The translations under genes were made by a program, and so were the position numbers. DNA of 64,000 nt from Ilex aquifolium. Its lineage: Eukaryota; Streptophyta; Magnoliopsida; Aquifoliales; Aquifoliaceae. Below the pieces are notes generated by a model. The model saw only the letters and a list, made by a program, of their open reading frames with translations. It ran no database searches and was not told where the DNA came from. The DNA lies in NCBI GenBank assembly GCA_951799425.1, contig OX637409.1, positions 14,001,460-14,065,459 of the forward strand, written 5' to 3'. Positions 21,046 to 34,000 of this stretch are shown here, one piece after another. Each line of letters opens with the position of its first letter. Position 1 is the stretch's first letter.

Positions 21046-22519
21046 TCAAGCTGGACTATATATATCATATATTCCAAGCTTGAAACAAATCGCTGTAAGA
21101 TGTGTACGACTCAATGCTTTGGTAAACATATATGCAAACTGATCTTCAGATTTCACAAATGAAGTTGTAATCTCCCCAGTTACTATCTTGTCCCGAATAA
21201 AGTGACAATCAACCTCAATATGTTTGATTCTCTCGTAAAACACCGGATTGACAGCGATATGGATAGCTGTCTGGTTGTCACAGAACAACTGTAAAGGAAG
21301 TTGAACTGGAAACCCAATTTCCTGGAGGAAGTGTAGTAGCCAAGTCAACTCACTCGTCGTATGCGTCATTGCCCTATACTCAGCCTCAGCACTGGATCTT
21401 GCTACCACAGATTGTTTCTTACTTTTCCATGAGACAACGTTACCTCTTAAGAAAGTACAATAACCAGTGGTTGACCTTCGATCAGAAGGAGAGCCAGCCC
21501 AATCAGCATCTGAGAAACCTTCCACTCTAAGATGTCCATTAGCTCGATATAACAGTCCAAGTCCAGGAGCTCGTTTGAGATATCGCAGAATACAAGTAAT
21601 TGTCTCCCAATGTGGCACTCTAGGACACCCAATGAACTGACTTACTATACTGACTGCATAGGAAATATTCGGTCGAGTAATAGTGAGATAATTGAGTTTT
21701 TCAACCAATCTGCGATACCGACCCGGATTCTCAAACAGTGCACCATCATCCATCAATAGTTTCTGATTCGGATCCATAGGAACATCAATTGGTCTGCCAC
21801 CCAGCAAACCTGCTTCCTCTAGCATGTTAAGTACATATTTCCTCTGTGATAAACAAATACCCTGTTTAGATCGAGCCACTTCAATTCTTAAGAAATACCC
21901 GAATTTTCCCAAATCTTTAGTATGAAATCGATTTTGCAAGAAGATTTTTAACTTGACAATCCCCTCAGAATCATTTCCAGTGATCACAATATCATCTACA
22001 TAGACCACCAATAGAACATATCCAGCATCCGTCTATCTATGAAACACAGAATGGTCTGTTTGACATCGAAGAAGACCAAACTCTAAAACTGCATCTGAAA
22101 ACTTACCAAATCATGCACTTGGTGACTGCTTCAAACCATACAAAGATTTTTTTACCATACTCCCCCTGAGCAGTAAACCCAGGTGGCTGCTCCATGTATA
22201 CCTCTTCAACCAAATCACCATGTAAAAATACATTCTTGACGTATAACTGAAACAACGACCAATCAAAATTAACAGCCAAAGAAATCAAGATACGAACAGA
22301 AGAAATCTTGGCAACAGGAGAGAAAGTCTCATCATAATCAACACCATAGGTCTGAGTAAAGCCCTTTGCAACAAGCCGGGCTTTGAGATGCTCCACAGAA
22401 CCATTCAGATGAAATTTAACAGTATACACCCAACTACAACTAACAGTTCGTTTACCAGCTGGTAAAGGAATGAGATCCCAAGTCCCATTATGATGTAAGA
22501 CATCCATCTCATCCTCCAT
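21046..22519 (-). pseudogene. Copia reverse transcriptase and RNase H (broken frames)
   Basis: The first part (22519-22103) holds the RT N-terminal words [20 protein letters not shown] and [12 protein letters not shown] run of seven T (A on minus) near 22145 shifts the frame. The second part (22011-21046) starts at VVYVDDIVITG, the catalytic YVDD, and runs through RNase H with SDADWAGSPSDRRSTTGYC, SSAEAEYRAM and DNQTAIHIA. It would copy element RNA into cDNA, but the breaks make it inactive. Confidence 0.88.
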
Positions 22520-22854
22520 AGCTTTCCTCCAACCCGGATCAGATAATACATCCTGAAATACTTAGGAATAGATATAGTAGATAATTGAGAGGTAAAACAA
22601 GATAAGACATGAGACAATGTATCATATGAAACAAAATGAGCAATGGGATGATTAGTAACACACGAATGAGTACCTTTTCGAAGAGCAATAGGTAAAGAGT
22701 CTAAATTACCTGATGGACTAGGATCAGAAGGCGACAAAGAAGACGGTACGGGCACCTCAGTCGATGGTAAAGGACGACGAGAGTATGCACGAGGAGGTAA
22801 AGTAGATGGTAACACAGTGGGCACGGGAATATCTGAAGATGAGGGAAAAGATGG

Positions 22855-24298
22855 TCATACAAGAGATGACCCAAAGTCCAGATCCAAAGGTTGAGAAGGT
22901 GCTGGAAAATATGGAACAAATTCCTCAAATGTGACATCGGCACTAGTAAAGTATCGTCGCAGAGAAGGACTATAGCAACGATACCCCATCTGTGTGCGGG
23001 AATAACCAAGAAATACACATTTGGTAGCTCGAAGGTCAAGTTTATCAAACTCAGGACCCAAATTGTGAACATAACAGACACATCCAAAAACCTTAGGAGT
23101 TAGGGAAAATAAGGACTTACCAGGAAAAATGACAGAATATGGACTTTGCCCATTTAACACAGAGAATGACATACGATTAATAAGATGACAAGCAGTAAGA
23201 ACAACATCACTCCAAAAATATCGAGGAATATTCATATGAAATAACAGGGCACGGGTGACTTCCAACAAATGACGGTTCTTGCGTTCAGCAACACCATTCT
23301 GTGGAGATGTGTAAGCACAGGAAGTTTGATGAATAATGTCAGTTTTACTAAGATAAGCTGAAAAAGGATCAGATTCATATTTCTGAGCATTATCAGAACG
23401 TAAAATACGTATACGACAACTACACTGAGTTTTTATTTCCTTACGAAATGTCTCAAATATAGAGAATAATTCAGACCGAGCTTTCATAAAAAACAGGCAA
23501 GTCACACGAGAATAGTCATCCACGAATGACACAAAATAAGGATATTTATTAGATGAAAATATTCTTTATTGGACCCCATACATTAGAATGTACAAACTCA
23601 AATGGACTAGACACACGATTATTGACTCTAGACTGAAATGACACACGGTGATGCTTACTAAGTTGACAAGCTTCACAAGACAACGATGACACACAACTGA
23701 GATTGGAAAATTGGCGCTTCAGATTCTGGAGAGAGGGATGTCCAAGACAACAATACCATTGAAAAGGAGACAACGAGGTCTGTAGAGCCCGAGCAGGTGA
23801 ATCAAAATCAAAGTAATATAGGCCACTAGCTTCATGCCCCGTACCAATCTTCCTCTTCGTCTTAAGATCCTGAAAGACACAATAAAAGGGATAAAAGGTT
23901 ACAGAACAATTGAGAGAACGGGTAATCTTACTGATGGAAAGTAAACTAAAAGGAAACAGAGGAACAAATAACATGGAAGATAGGGACATATCAAGACTCA
24001 AGTGAGTAGTCCCCAGACCTGAAACTTTAGAACAAATATCATTAGCAAGAGTAATACTAAGTATGGAAGTAGTAGACTGATAAGTAGAAAAAACATCAGA
24101 CGCACCAGTCATGTGGTCAGAAGCGCCAGAGTCTATGATCCAGGGACTGTGAGTGGAGGACAATAAACAAGTGGAAGCAATACATAACTGGACAAAAGTA
24201 GCAGTGGAGGGAGATGAGACAGCCTGTTGTTGGAACAACAACTGAGCATACTCCCCTCGGGTAATAGTAACCAACTTAGTGTCTTGCTTGGGTTCCAT
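22855..24298 (-). pseudogene. Copia protease, GAG-pre-integrase and integrase (broken frames)
   Basis: Frame 24298-23549 contains the aspartic protease active site WIIDSGASDHMTG and the GAG-pre-integrase signature (LGHPS, C..C.L.KH). After a break, frame 23532-22855 carries the DDE integrase core: VDDYSR, LRSDNAQKY, and NGVAERKNRHLLE with the catalytic glutamate. It ends in a GYRCY.P chromodomain-like tail. Confidence 0.87.
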
Positions 24299-24399
24299 AA
24301 GTGCAGCAAATAGAAAAAGAAAATCAATAGATCACTGCACCGGACAAGAATCACCTGCAGCACTGCTGAACCGAAGAAGAGAAGATTGCTGGATCACTG

Positions 24400-24530
24400 A
24401 ACCGGATTGGAGAACTCCACTGGACCGCTGAACCGGACCAAAGGAGTCCACTAGACCGCTGAATCGGACCAAAGGAGTCCACTGGACTGTTGAATCGGAC
24501 CAGAGAAGTCCACTGGACTGCTGAACTGGA
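24400..24530 (-). repeat. ~31-bp tandem repeat in the Copia gag position
   Basis: About four imperfect units of gaaccggaccaaaggagtcc plus eleven more bases. They lie between PBS and protease, where Copia gag should be. Confidence 0.7.
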
Positions 24531-24739
24531 GACAAAACAGATGGAACAGGTTTGAACCGGTCTAAAACTGATTGAACCGGGCCTGAACCGGACTTGAACC
24601 GGTCTGGTCTAAGACTATTGGATCTGAGTCTGGATCCGGGTATGAAGTTGGATCTGGACTCAGTCTTGACTTCATCTTCTTCACTGAGTAGGGTTTCAAC
24701 CAAACCCTAATCTCTTCACCAAAGTCGACTACACCACCA

Positions 24740-25030
24740 CGAAGCAAGGCGCCACCAAGTCGACTGCACCAACATCGACTGCCCCCACCACGACATCAAC
24801 ACCTCCACAACACAGTGCCACCAAGTCGACTGCCACCACCACGACAAGAGACAGATGACGGCGAACCAAGCCCACCACAACACAGAGATCGATACCACAC
24901 CACTACCACCACTACCACGACGACTAACAGTATCACACCACCACCACGAGCAACAACACCACTGCAACGAAAGACAACTGAACCACAACAGTACCGCCAC
25001 CACCACAATGCTTCGACAAACACAGTACCA
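24740..25030. repeat. CCACCA/ACCACA low-complexity leader of the Copia element
   Basis: Imperfect cca/acc/gac triplets just inside the 5' LTR. Frames here (His/Thr-rich on plus, Trp/Val-rich on minus) are artefacts of composition. Confidence 0.75.
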
Positions 25031-25081
25031 CCACCACAAACAAAAATTAATTTATTCAGAATATATATTTATGATCGTAAT

Positions 25082-25093
25082 GCTCTGATACCA
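25082..25093 (-). other. Copia primer-binding site (tRNA-iMet type)
   Basis: TGGTATCAGAGC on minus, immediately downstream of the 5' LTR. This is the standard Copia PBS and fixes the element's orientation. Confidence 0.93.
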
Positions 25094-25274
25094 TGTTAAG
25101 TTTGGAGGATTAACATAATATTAGAGACAATATTGAGAGGGAAATAGAGAGGTTAAAAACTTAACCTAGCTCTAATACATTACTTGTATTTATAGTTAAC
25201 TCACAATAATAAGAATTACACATACATCCTCTTACTATTAACAATTTACACATATTACCCTAATACTCTTAACA
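25094..25274 (-). repeat. Copia 5' LTR with TATA box
   Basis: 181 bp. On minus a TATA box CTATAAATACAAG lies at about 25195-25183. The PBS follows directly on the inner side. Confidence 0.9.
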
Positions 25275-25679
25275 TATATGAACAATCGTAGGTGAGCGAA
25301 TTGATATGTCCTAAGTTGAGGCTACTTTTTCTTTCAAGCTGCATGTATAACACTGTGTCATTCAAGTGATACCACCTGTAGGAGTACATAAACTTCTACA
25401 ATATGTCTGTGCATATATAGGATCGGAGTGACAAACTGCTACAAATTCAATTTCTTACGAAAGGAAATGTTATGCTATTTAATACGTATGTTGTCCAGGC
25501 TGTGCTATGTCATTTCTTGAGATTTCTTCATGCAAAATGAAATGCATGTTCTCCCTTATTTTATGTATGCCTTCTTGGCCTCTACTTTTAGCTATGATTT
25601 TATTCGTTTCTCACCATCAATTTCTTTATGCGATACTATCATGTTCTTATCATTTATGCCCCTGTACAACTCTCTGCAG

Positions 25680-25775
25680 GATCTTGATCTCACAAAGCCA
25701 GGTGTACGTAAACCATTCGAGAGGCCTGAGTTTGAAGTAACAACAGCGGAAGTACTGAGAAAAGCTGATTTTAGG
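25680..25775 (+). pseudogene. bS18-like ribosomal protein, internal exon, copy 2
   Basis: 96 nt between acceptor ctctgcag and donor GTGAGA, phase 0, encoding 32 residues that start DLDLTKPGVRKPF and end KADFR. This matches the region just before the conserved bS18 core in plant homologues as I remember them. The core exon that should follow (NVRFL-like) was not found before 26482, and the final exon has a premature stop. The Copia insertion lies about 400 bp upstream. Whether the exon is still transcribed cannot be seen. Confidence 0.55.
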
Positions 25776-26481
25776 GTGAGAATTTGGCATACTAATAATT
25801 CTAATTTCTAATCCCAGGTTTTTGGTCAGCATCAGCACGTTTATGTTCTGTGACTGTATTAGTTGGCTTATGGTCACTTTTGACCATTGTGCATTTGCTC
25901 TAAACAAAATCAAGATGCTTATTATCACAAATGATATTTTTCTTGTGTGTGGTAACAAATTACACTGCACGTGTTTCACCAGTCATGTGATCCTGGTATG
26001 CACTATTACCCTGTTCTTTTAGCTGGCCATGTTTAGTTTAAGGTGACTTCACCAGTTGGTATGTCAAACACCATGAATCAGCGAGTTGGCTAGCTGACTG
26101 CTCTTCATTGCTTTAAGTTATTGAAAATAACAAACATTTATGCACTTTCCTCCTCCTTCCGTGCCCCAGGAATTGATCTCGTTTCCATTTACTTGATGAG
26201 TTTTGTCTCTGGGTCCAGTTGAGCGACTTGAAATTTTGACAGGTGACTGGTGATGTGGTAAATGCAGTGGGCAATTAATTCTTTTCCCATCCTCCTTTCC
26301 TACCTGCTTCTCCTATAGCCCAAATTTTGTCTCAAATATTTCACCAGAATTAGTTCAGTATTCTTAGTTCTGGTCCAACAAGTTACTTTTGTGAATTTGT
26401 CCTCTATGTGCCTTTGTTTCAAGAATCCATAGTGAAATGTGAGCCTGTTTCTCAACATAATTTTCCTTGTTCATCCTGTAG

Positions 26482-26691
26482 ACCCGAATTAGCGCCAAGG
26501 CCCAAAGGAAAGTTGGTAGGGAGATCAAGACAGCCTGAGCTTTTGGCCTAATGCCTTTCACCACGATGGGGACAAAACAGTTTGTTTTTGGAAAAACAAT
26601 GAAGGATATGGACAAGGATTATGAATATGACACCTCCGATTTTCAGAATTACGTGGATGCAGAATCAGATGAAGACCCTATTGTAGCCTAA
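26482..26691 (+). pseudogene. bS18-like ribosomal protein, last exon, copy 2 (premature stop)
   Basis: Same exon as 725-934: acceptor TGTAG, TRISAKAQRKVGREIKTA, then TGA at 26536-26538, then AFGLMPFTTMG and an acidic tail to TAA 26689-26691. The shared stop is best explained by a mutation older than the duplication. Confidence 0.7.
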
Positions 26692-28007
26692 CAATTTTAT
26701 CCTCAAAAGTAATTTTGGTTGCCAATATCTCTGAAATTTGGTATGTGAGATGAACAATATGATAACTATCATTCTGAACAAATACCGTTCCTTTGACTTG
26801 ATGTTTATTAGAACGTTCTTTTTCAGTGTGCAGTAAAAATCAAGCCTGCTTAACTACATGGCTAGGTTTCTAGAATTATGATACCCCTCCCACTGAGCAA
26901 GCTCTATCATTCCACACTCATGTGCACACTAAGAACCTAGAGTTTTCCATGGATAAGTCCTACTCGCTGGAGTGAGCAACCTTTAACAGGCGTACCCATA
27001 CAGTATAATCAATGCGGTTAATAGGGGTGATACCCACTTTAAATCTGTATTCCTGTGTTCAAATACTGGTGTGAATCAGATGTTTAATTTCTTTTGGTGT
27101 TCAAGTGCCAGGGTGTATGGTCTGGGTTGGAACTTTGAATCCATGGATATTTGATAGTGCTCTGGTTCTTTTTGCAGTCTTTAGATTTTCTTGAATTGCG
27201 TTAGAAGTTAGAACTAGGAATATAGATGGTGCATATCATACTTTTTATATTTAGAGGAGTATGTTCTACAACCAAATTACTTTTTTTTTTTGTTTTTTAT
27301 TACATGTGCCCTTTTTGTCGTTGTGGTTCTGTTTTGACTTTGGTAGCAGTAAATCCTCCTAAGGTCATGGGATTCGAGTCCATCGAGAAAAGTAAAGACA
27401 CGAAAATACTCTTGAACCCTTTTTAATTGAAATCATCGACTAGTAGGTGGATTTATCCTCCGACAGGAAGTAGCCAGTATGATTTAGCCTCCACAGGTTT
27501 GGACTATAAACAGATTGACTCGTCAACCTCGTTTAATAAATCAGCCGAAGCCAATACGAAGTCGGTCAATTATAATTTATACTCGAGCACAAATTCAACA
27601 CAATACCAACTTGATTATACATCTAATGATAAGTGAATCGAGTAAATTTTAATATTTGTAAACACCGCTTCAACCCCCCCAACCCCCCATCCTTCGATTT
27701 GGCTTTATTATCCATGTCTCCGGCTATGTGCAACAATACTAATTATTTTAATTTTGAGAATGACAAAAGCTATATTCAAATTAGTTTGGTGGTCCATGTA
27801 CACAAGCTTTCTAAGAACTTCTGCTTCTTCCTCTTTTGTAAACAACTACGAAGCTCAGAAATTCAGTAGTCCAAGCCAATGGCTATAAGAGGTGTTTCTT
27901 ATAATCTGGCAGAATGTCTATAATGCACACCCATAATATGTGACAATTGCCAGTCATGCTATATACAACTCAATAACAGCATTGAAGGTCTGTAGTGCAT
28001 AGTAATA
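26692..28007. other. Convergent intergenic stretch between bS18 and PLC, copy 2
   Basis: Counterpart of 935-2230, with the extra ~48-base segment at 26759-26806. No gene recognised. Confidence 0.6.
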
Positions 28008-31000
28008 TCATATAAATCGGAAACCCATAAGAAGCCTTACAGATTTGAACCTTTCTCCCTTCTGATCATGCAGTGGAACACATCGGATCCCAGTTCTCAA
28101 CTCGGCCAGTGGTAGACATGTTTGGCCACCGAAGTCATGTTTTTTGGATGTGTCGTACTCCATAACCTCAATCCGAAGTAAAGCCAGTTCAGGAACAGTG
28201 AGTGGGAATTCAAACACCTCATCCCATACTGGTATCCACTGATCCTCAATTGCCGTAGTTTCCATCATTCTCGTATCAGCAGGAACTCCTGCAATTCCAA
28301 CCTGCATATAGATCAGTCAGTGAACACATTCCTTTCTGTCAATTTTATGCTCCTAAATGAGATTGATTTCAGTAAGAAGTTTTGAGTAGCATCGAGATGC
28401 TAAAATCGTGTGTGTCTGTGTGTGAGAGTGAGAGAGAGAGAGAGAGTAAAAAAAAAGATATTCATGGTAATTAATACTTTGTAAACTTATTTCTAGTGCA
28501 TACTTATTCAAAAAAAAAAAAAAACTATAAGCTGTAGGTGGAGCATCGTCAAGTGTCTCAAACTTGACCCAAAAAAACCCTATTTAAATGGCATCAAAAT
28601 TGAAAGGCAATGACCATCCATTAACCATTTGATCTATGCAGATGACCTGATAATTTTTTCCAGAACCTCTTTGTAAGAAGTTGCAGCCATCAAACAATTC
28701 TAGGAGCAATATGAAACCTGGTCTGACCAACAAGAAAATAACACAAAATCTAGCATATCTGTTAGCCCCAATACAGCCCCACAGATAAACTTAACCTTAA
28801 GTTGGGTCTGGGATATGCATCGCCTATCTTCATGCCATAAACTTGGGACTCCTAGTGTTCCTATCAGGATCAAAGTCCGCTACAAGATGTATTTTGCAGG
28901 CAGAACAACACTGATCAAATCATTCATATAAGCTCTGTCAGCATATTCAATGCAACCCTTTTCTCTTCCCCTTTCCTTCTGTTCAAGGATTGATACTTAA
29001 GTGAGGAGGTTTTGGTGGGGTTCAATATATAAACGAAGATAGAAAGGAGGGTTAGGCTCCAGCCGTATGCAGGATATTAACAAAGCCTTCCTTTCCAAAA
29101 TGGCTTGACAAATCCAAAGAATGACTCCAAATGTGACAAATAGGCAGCACTTAAATAGTGCTCCAGATCTTCCTTCCGAAAATGTTCAGGTCCATCAATC
29201 TGATTCAGTAATTTGGAAAGGCATTATCCAAAGCAAAGACAATCTTTGAGGGTAATTGTAGGAAAATTGGAAATGGACAATATCAACATGTGGATCAAAC
29301 CATGGGTGCCCTTCCTTCCCAATTTCAGAGTTACTCCAAAGAGCTAAGTGATCACTTCCCCATTTGGGTAGAAACATATTGACCAGAACAACTCCAAAAT
29401 GGAATGAAGCCCTATTAAATGAGCTATTTCATCAGAATACGGTTCAAACTATCCTACAGATCTCAATGCCACAGTTTCCCATGTAAGATTTCTGACTTTA
29501 GACCCTTGATACTAGAGGTCTATTCTCAGTCCCTGAAAATATGTTCAGGATATATATTCCCATTTCCCGAATGAAGCAAAATTTCACAAAGGCAACTCAT
29601 GGCGCATCCCTGCAAAAGTGCTGCCAACAATAATATACAGATGGTCTCTTCCTCCTCGAGGGAAATTATAATCAATGTTGATGCTGTAGTCAGAACAACA
29701 TTTATTTTTCTATAGACTCTAATGGGAGCATAACTGATATGTGGACCACATATTCCCCCCACTCAACCCAAATTTTTTTGAAGCTTATGCCCTGAAGCTA
29801 GAACTCCTGAGAGCTAGTAATGAAAGCTGCTCCAATGTTCACTTCAAAGGGGATTCCCAGAAATCCATCTCATATGCCACCTCTCATCTGGTCCCAACTG
29901 GAGGATTGCAAACCTTATTGAAGATGTGATGCAATTCAGACAATGTCACTCAAGCTGGAAAATAGCTAAAATTCACAGATCGTTGAATGCTTCATGAACT
30001 AGCTCAATGGGCAGCCATACCGAACTTCTCAGGTTCACTTCTACGAGAAAACATCATAAGCACAACCCAAGTAGCGGGAAAAAGACTGGAAAGAGTCTTC
30101 ACCACCCCATCATAGTCCCAAATCACCTTATTTTAATTCAATTTTGTTTTCAATGTTATTCTCTGCTTTTGTTCTAACTTTAATTGCCGGATAGTCTTTT
30201 CTAATCTTACCCTTGTAAAGAAGTCTGGCGGTGAATATAGATCAAAGTGCGTACGGTGGAAATCTGAATGCCATCCTTCCCCCATATATAATTGTACCTA
30301 TTTTTAACAAAAGGCAACATAGATGCATTTCAAACCAAAATGGAAGGTGATCATCACATAGTTAAAATTTGTGTCAGACTTATGCACCTGCAAAGTAGTC
30401 TTAATTGGTAAAGTCTCCCTGGAATCAAAATCTCTATTTAATAAAAGATCTGGTTTTTTCACAAAACCACAGCCACCATTGGCTCTGAACATTCCTTCTG
30501 TCACCCAAAGATGCTTTCCATGTCCCTGATGAGGAAGAAAATAACATAATAAAAAAGCACTCAAATAGAGTACAAGAAAATGTTCTGATCCATAATTTGC
30601 TTGGATATTTCTAATAAGTCACAAAACAATGTTCTACTTGACTGAATGCATGAGTTGATTTATATACAACAAGGAACAACAACTAATTTGCACAATTAGG
30701 ACACACAAAAATGCTTTTGTGTCCGTGCCATTTAAAAAGTTGCCACATAATAGAAAGTTTAAATATCCGAACACATTATATTCTGCTCTAAACTTCTTTA
30801 CCCAAAGCGTTTCTTATTTTAATCACCTACAGTTGATGCTGATTCGGAGAATGGCTTCCCTAATGACTCTTGTGATAAGAGGATAATCACATTCATTAGT
30901 GTCCTGCCAGGGGAAATCATGTCTGATGGCATCAATATCCTGTGTGTTCTAATGGTCTTGCGAAACAGCGTATGCAGACAAGTGACCCCAATTTCTGCAT

Positions 31001-34000
31001 ATGCCATTGCAAATATAAGTCTCTCTCTCCATCTCTAAGTACCCTAAAAATAATTCAAATATTATGTCTGTTTCCTAGCCCTACCCATCAGAAACTGTAA
31101 TTTGAAGCTCATGCAGTGGAGCTGTGTTTCTCTAGACATCTTCAATTTAGTTGTCCACTCAGAGTTGCAGCAATATTTGGACTTTTGAACAGTAAACGGG
31201 TCGTACAAATATCAGATGGCATGGAACTGAATATTAGAGGCAAATGTGTTTGAGGGTTAACAATTGACAAGTATACTAAAAGTAGTCTGACCTGCATGTT
31301 CAATGCAACCATTTGAGCTCCATGCATCCAACCAACCAGAGGATTGTAGTTAGATGAGCCAACTCGTGTACCCTTAGGGTATATTCGCAGCAAATTCCTC
31401 TGGGTAAACCTAGAGCACCAACATGGTGCAAACAAATGGTAAAACTTCATAGATAACCATGTTACCAAGCAGACAAGGTAAAATCCTAAGCTATCTTTGC
31501 ATGTCAGATTACCACTCAATAGCACATATTGTGCATGTCTGGAGCATGATACTTGTATATGCACCTCACCTTATGGATGCTCAAGCCTGATAAATGAAGG
31601 GAACATACAATTACCTGTTTAATTGTAAATTTTATTAATCATGAACCTTACCATTAGCCAGTTGACATTATTTTTTTTTATAAGAAACACTGATTTCATT
31701 AAAAAACCAAAAATTATAAAGGACAAATCATAGTTGGACAAGATATCCAAAAACTAAGATACGAAAACATGAAAAAAAAAACAAGAACAAAAAAAAAAAC
31801 TCATGCATGGGCATGCAATAGCACTACATTCCACATGTTGCAATCTAACTCGAAATAATGCAAGAAAGAGGGATATCTTCAAACTCTTTAGCCATAGACG
31901 CCTAAAAGGAAGCCAAAAAGTAAAGTTGTTCCCATAGTTCTTCAACCTCCTCACATTTGTCATAAAAAAACACCCAAACAATAGCATTACAAGCACAACA
32001 CCAAAGGGTTTTTTACTTCCTATTCCCACTCTGCTACAGACATCCAAATATATCATCAAAAACATGTTTCTTGGTGCCGCCCAAGAATGACCCACAAGTG
32101 TAAACAACTTGTTCCAAAGAGAGAATGCAACAAAATAGTGAAGAAAGAGATCATCAATATTCTCACCATCACCTTTCCACATAACACACCACTGCGGTCA
32201 AAGACAAATCTTAGGTCTTCTTCTTTGAAGCACATCATAAGCATTAAGTTTACCATGAGCAATTATCCATACACAAATTTGCACCTTTAGAGGCACTCTA
32301 GATTCCCATATCACCCTTGAAGGTGAAAACAACAGAATCGATGGATAATCAATTAAAGACAAAGAATCGTATGCACGAACCAAGCTAGGGATTCGCACTT
32401 TGATTGCCTGAGAAAGCCATAGCCCTTTAATTGCTTAGGAGTACCGGCTTTAAAAGCCTTTTCTTGCTTGATGCTTTCTTATCTCGAGTTATTCCCCGTG
32501 ATCCATCTATGAGATCGCTTGCACCAGCTTTGGATTAAACAAGATCAACCATAAAATCGTTTGAAACGTTCCATAAAATCATTTGAAACGTTCCATAAAA
32601 TTCTACTAGAATCCATTTGATTTTTTTTACCGATAAAATCCGTGCTCGAAAATAACATTTTTTTTTTCAAGCACGAATTTTTCTAGTTCAAGTGTATCTT
32701 TTCTTTACCACGAATTATTTTTTTTGGTTAACAATAATTGTAATTTTACCAATATCTGTGGGTTCCTTAATTTTCTTTCTACACCATAAAGGAAATAGGG
32801 TCATTCGGTGGTGTACTATATTTGATCCGAAAGGAAGAAGATGAAACGAAGGAAAAAAATAGAAGTGATTAACTGAAAATCCAATTATGGAAGAAAGATT
32901 TCACTATAATCAATATAGTAAATCAAAGTCATATAATATTAAGTAATAAAATGATTTCTAAACTTTATTTGAAATCATAGTACCGTATTTAGTTAAGTAT
33001 CTTGTAAAATACTCTTGCCATAGATCCCATTTTCTATTCTGCCTCTATTCCTCTATGATTCATTTCATTCGAACTTGAAACTTGAGTCTCGCAGTTGTTG
33101 AATCTACTTTTCATATCCAAAGCCATCATTCTTTGTTCTTCTTCGGCTTCGTTGCCAAAGTCTTCTATGAAAAGCACATCCCTACCTCTCACAACTAAAT
33201 CCGAATCCATTTCCACTCTTTTTGATCCATTCGACTTAGAACCTATGGCAGAATTTCGATTGTGGCCATCGGCATTGTCATCACACCTCACCGAATCGTC
33301 ATCGAGGGAATCTTGGATAGCACCTAGAAGACATCGCTTGAGAAGAACCATATTTTAGGCGAATACATTAGGCCTTTTCAAACCCCAAGCCCACTTTTCC
33401 CGTCTCTTTAATAATAAATGGACCCGACCTTTTAAGCCTATCAGATGCACTTGTTGGATTTAGAATGAAAGAAGATCTCAGCCCACCTTGACTAGGCCTA
33501 ACCCCTTGGGCTTCAAAGTGTTTAGTATAGCCCATTTCCTAAGAGCCCACTGATTTGGTTTTATTAACAAGCTGCAAACCCTTCTTCAAAGCAAATTTAA
33601 ATTTAAAGTTAGCATTTAAACCTCCTTTATCTCCTTTTCCTTGGTAATTAGTATATTCTTCTCCGCAATTAAACACCTCAATTAAAGCATTCTTATCGTT
33701 AATTGATATTCCCCTTTGACTTCCTTTCACAACATCTAACTTCTGTATACCCCTTCCTCCTGTCATGACACGTACCCCATCAACCCTATTTGCTTCATCT
33801 TCAACCTCATGACCGTAGAATCCTTTTTTGGTGCTATCTCCTCCAAAAAATCTCTTTTGCTCATCCCAATTGAACCTCCCAGTATTCTGGAAAACCCTAA
33901 TTCTAATGGAAAAGATTTCCCATCAAACTCAATAGTCCACAATGTCCTCAACAGACCAAAATGGGGTTTATGAACCCTAAGCCTTGCTTGAAAGAGATTC

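Larger units (their letters stand above)
20856..25274 (-). mobile_element. Degenerate Ty1/Copia retrotransposon lacking gag
   Basis: LTRs at 20856-21038 (3') and 25094-25274 (5') both have TG...CA ends and differ at about ten of ~181 positions by eye. Next to the 5' LTR is the PBS TGGTATCAGAGC (25093-25082, minus), complementary to initiator tRNA-Met. Next to the 3' LTR is the polypurine tract GAGGGGGAG (21047-21039). Internal order on minus is protease, GAG-pre-integrase, integrase, RT, RNase H, which is the Copia order. Frames are broken in several places. The flanks (aatcc on the left, tatat on the right) do not match, so there is no target-site duplication. Confidence 0.92.

Noticed and set aside
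24716-25099. Trp/Val-rich and His/Thr-rich frames near the Copia 5' LTR
   Set aside because: They are composition artefacts of CCACCA-type repeats and do not resemble gag.
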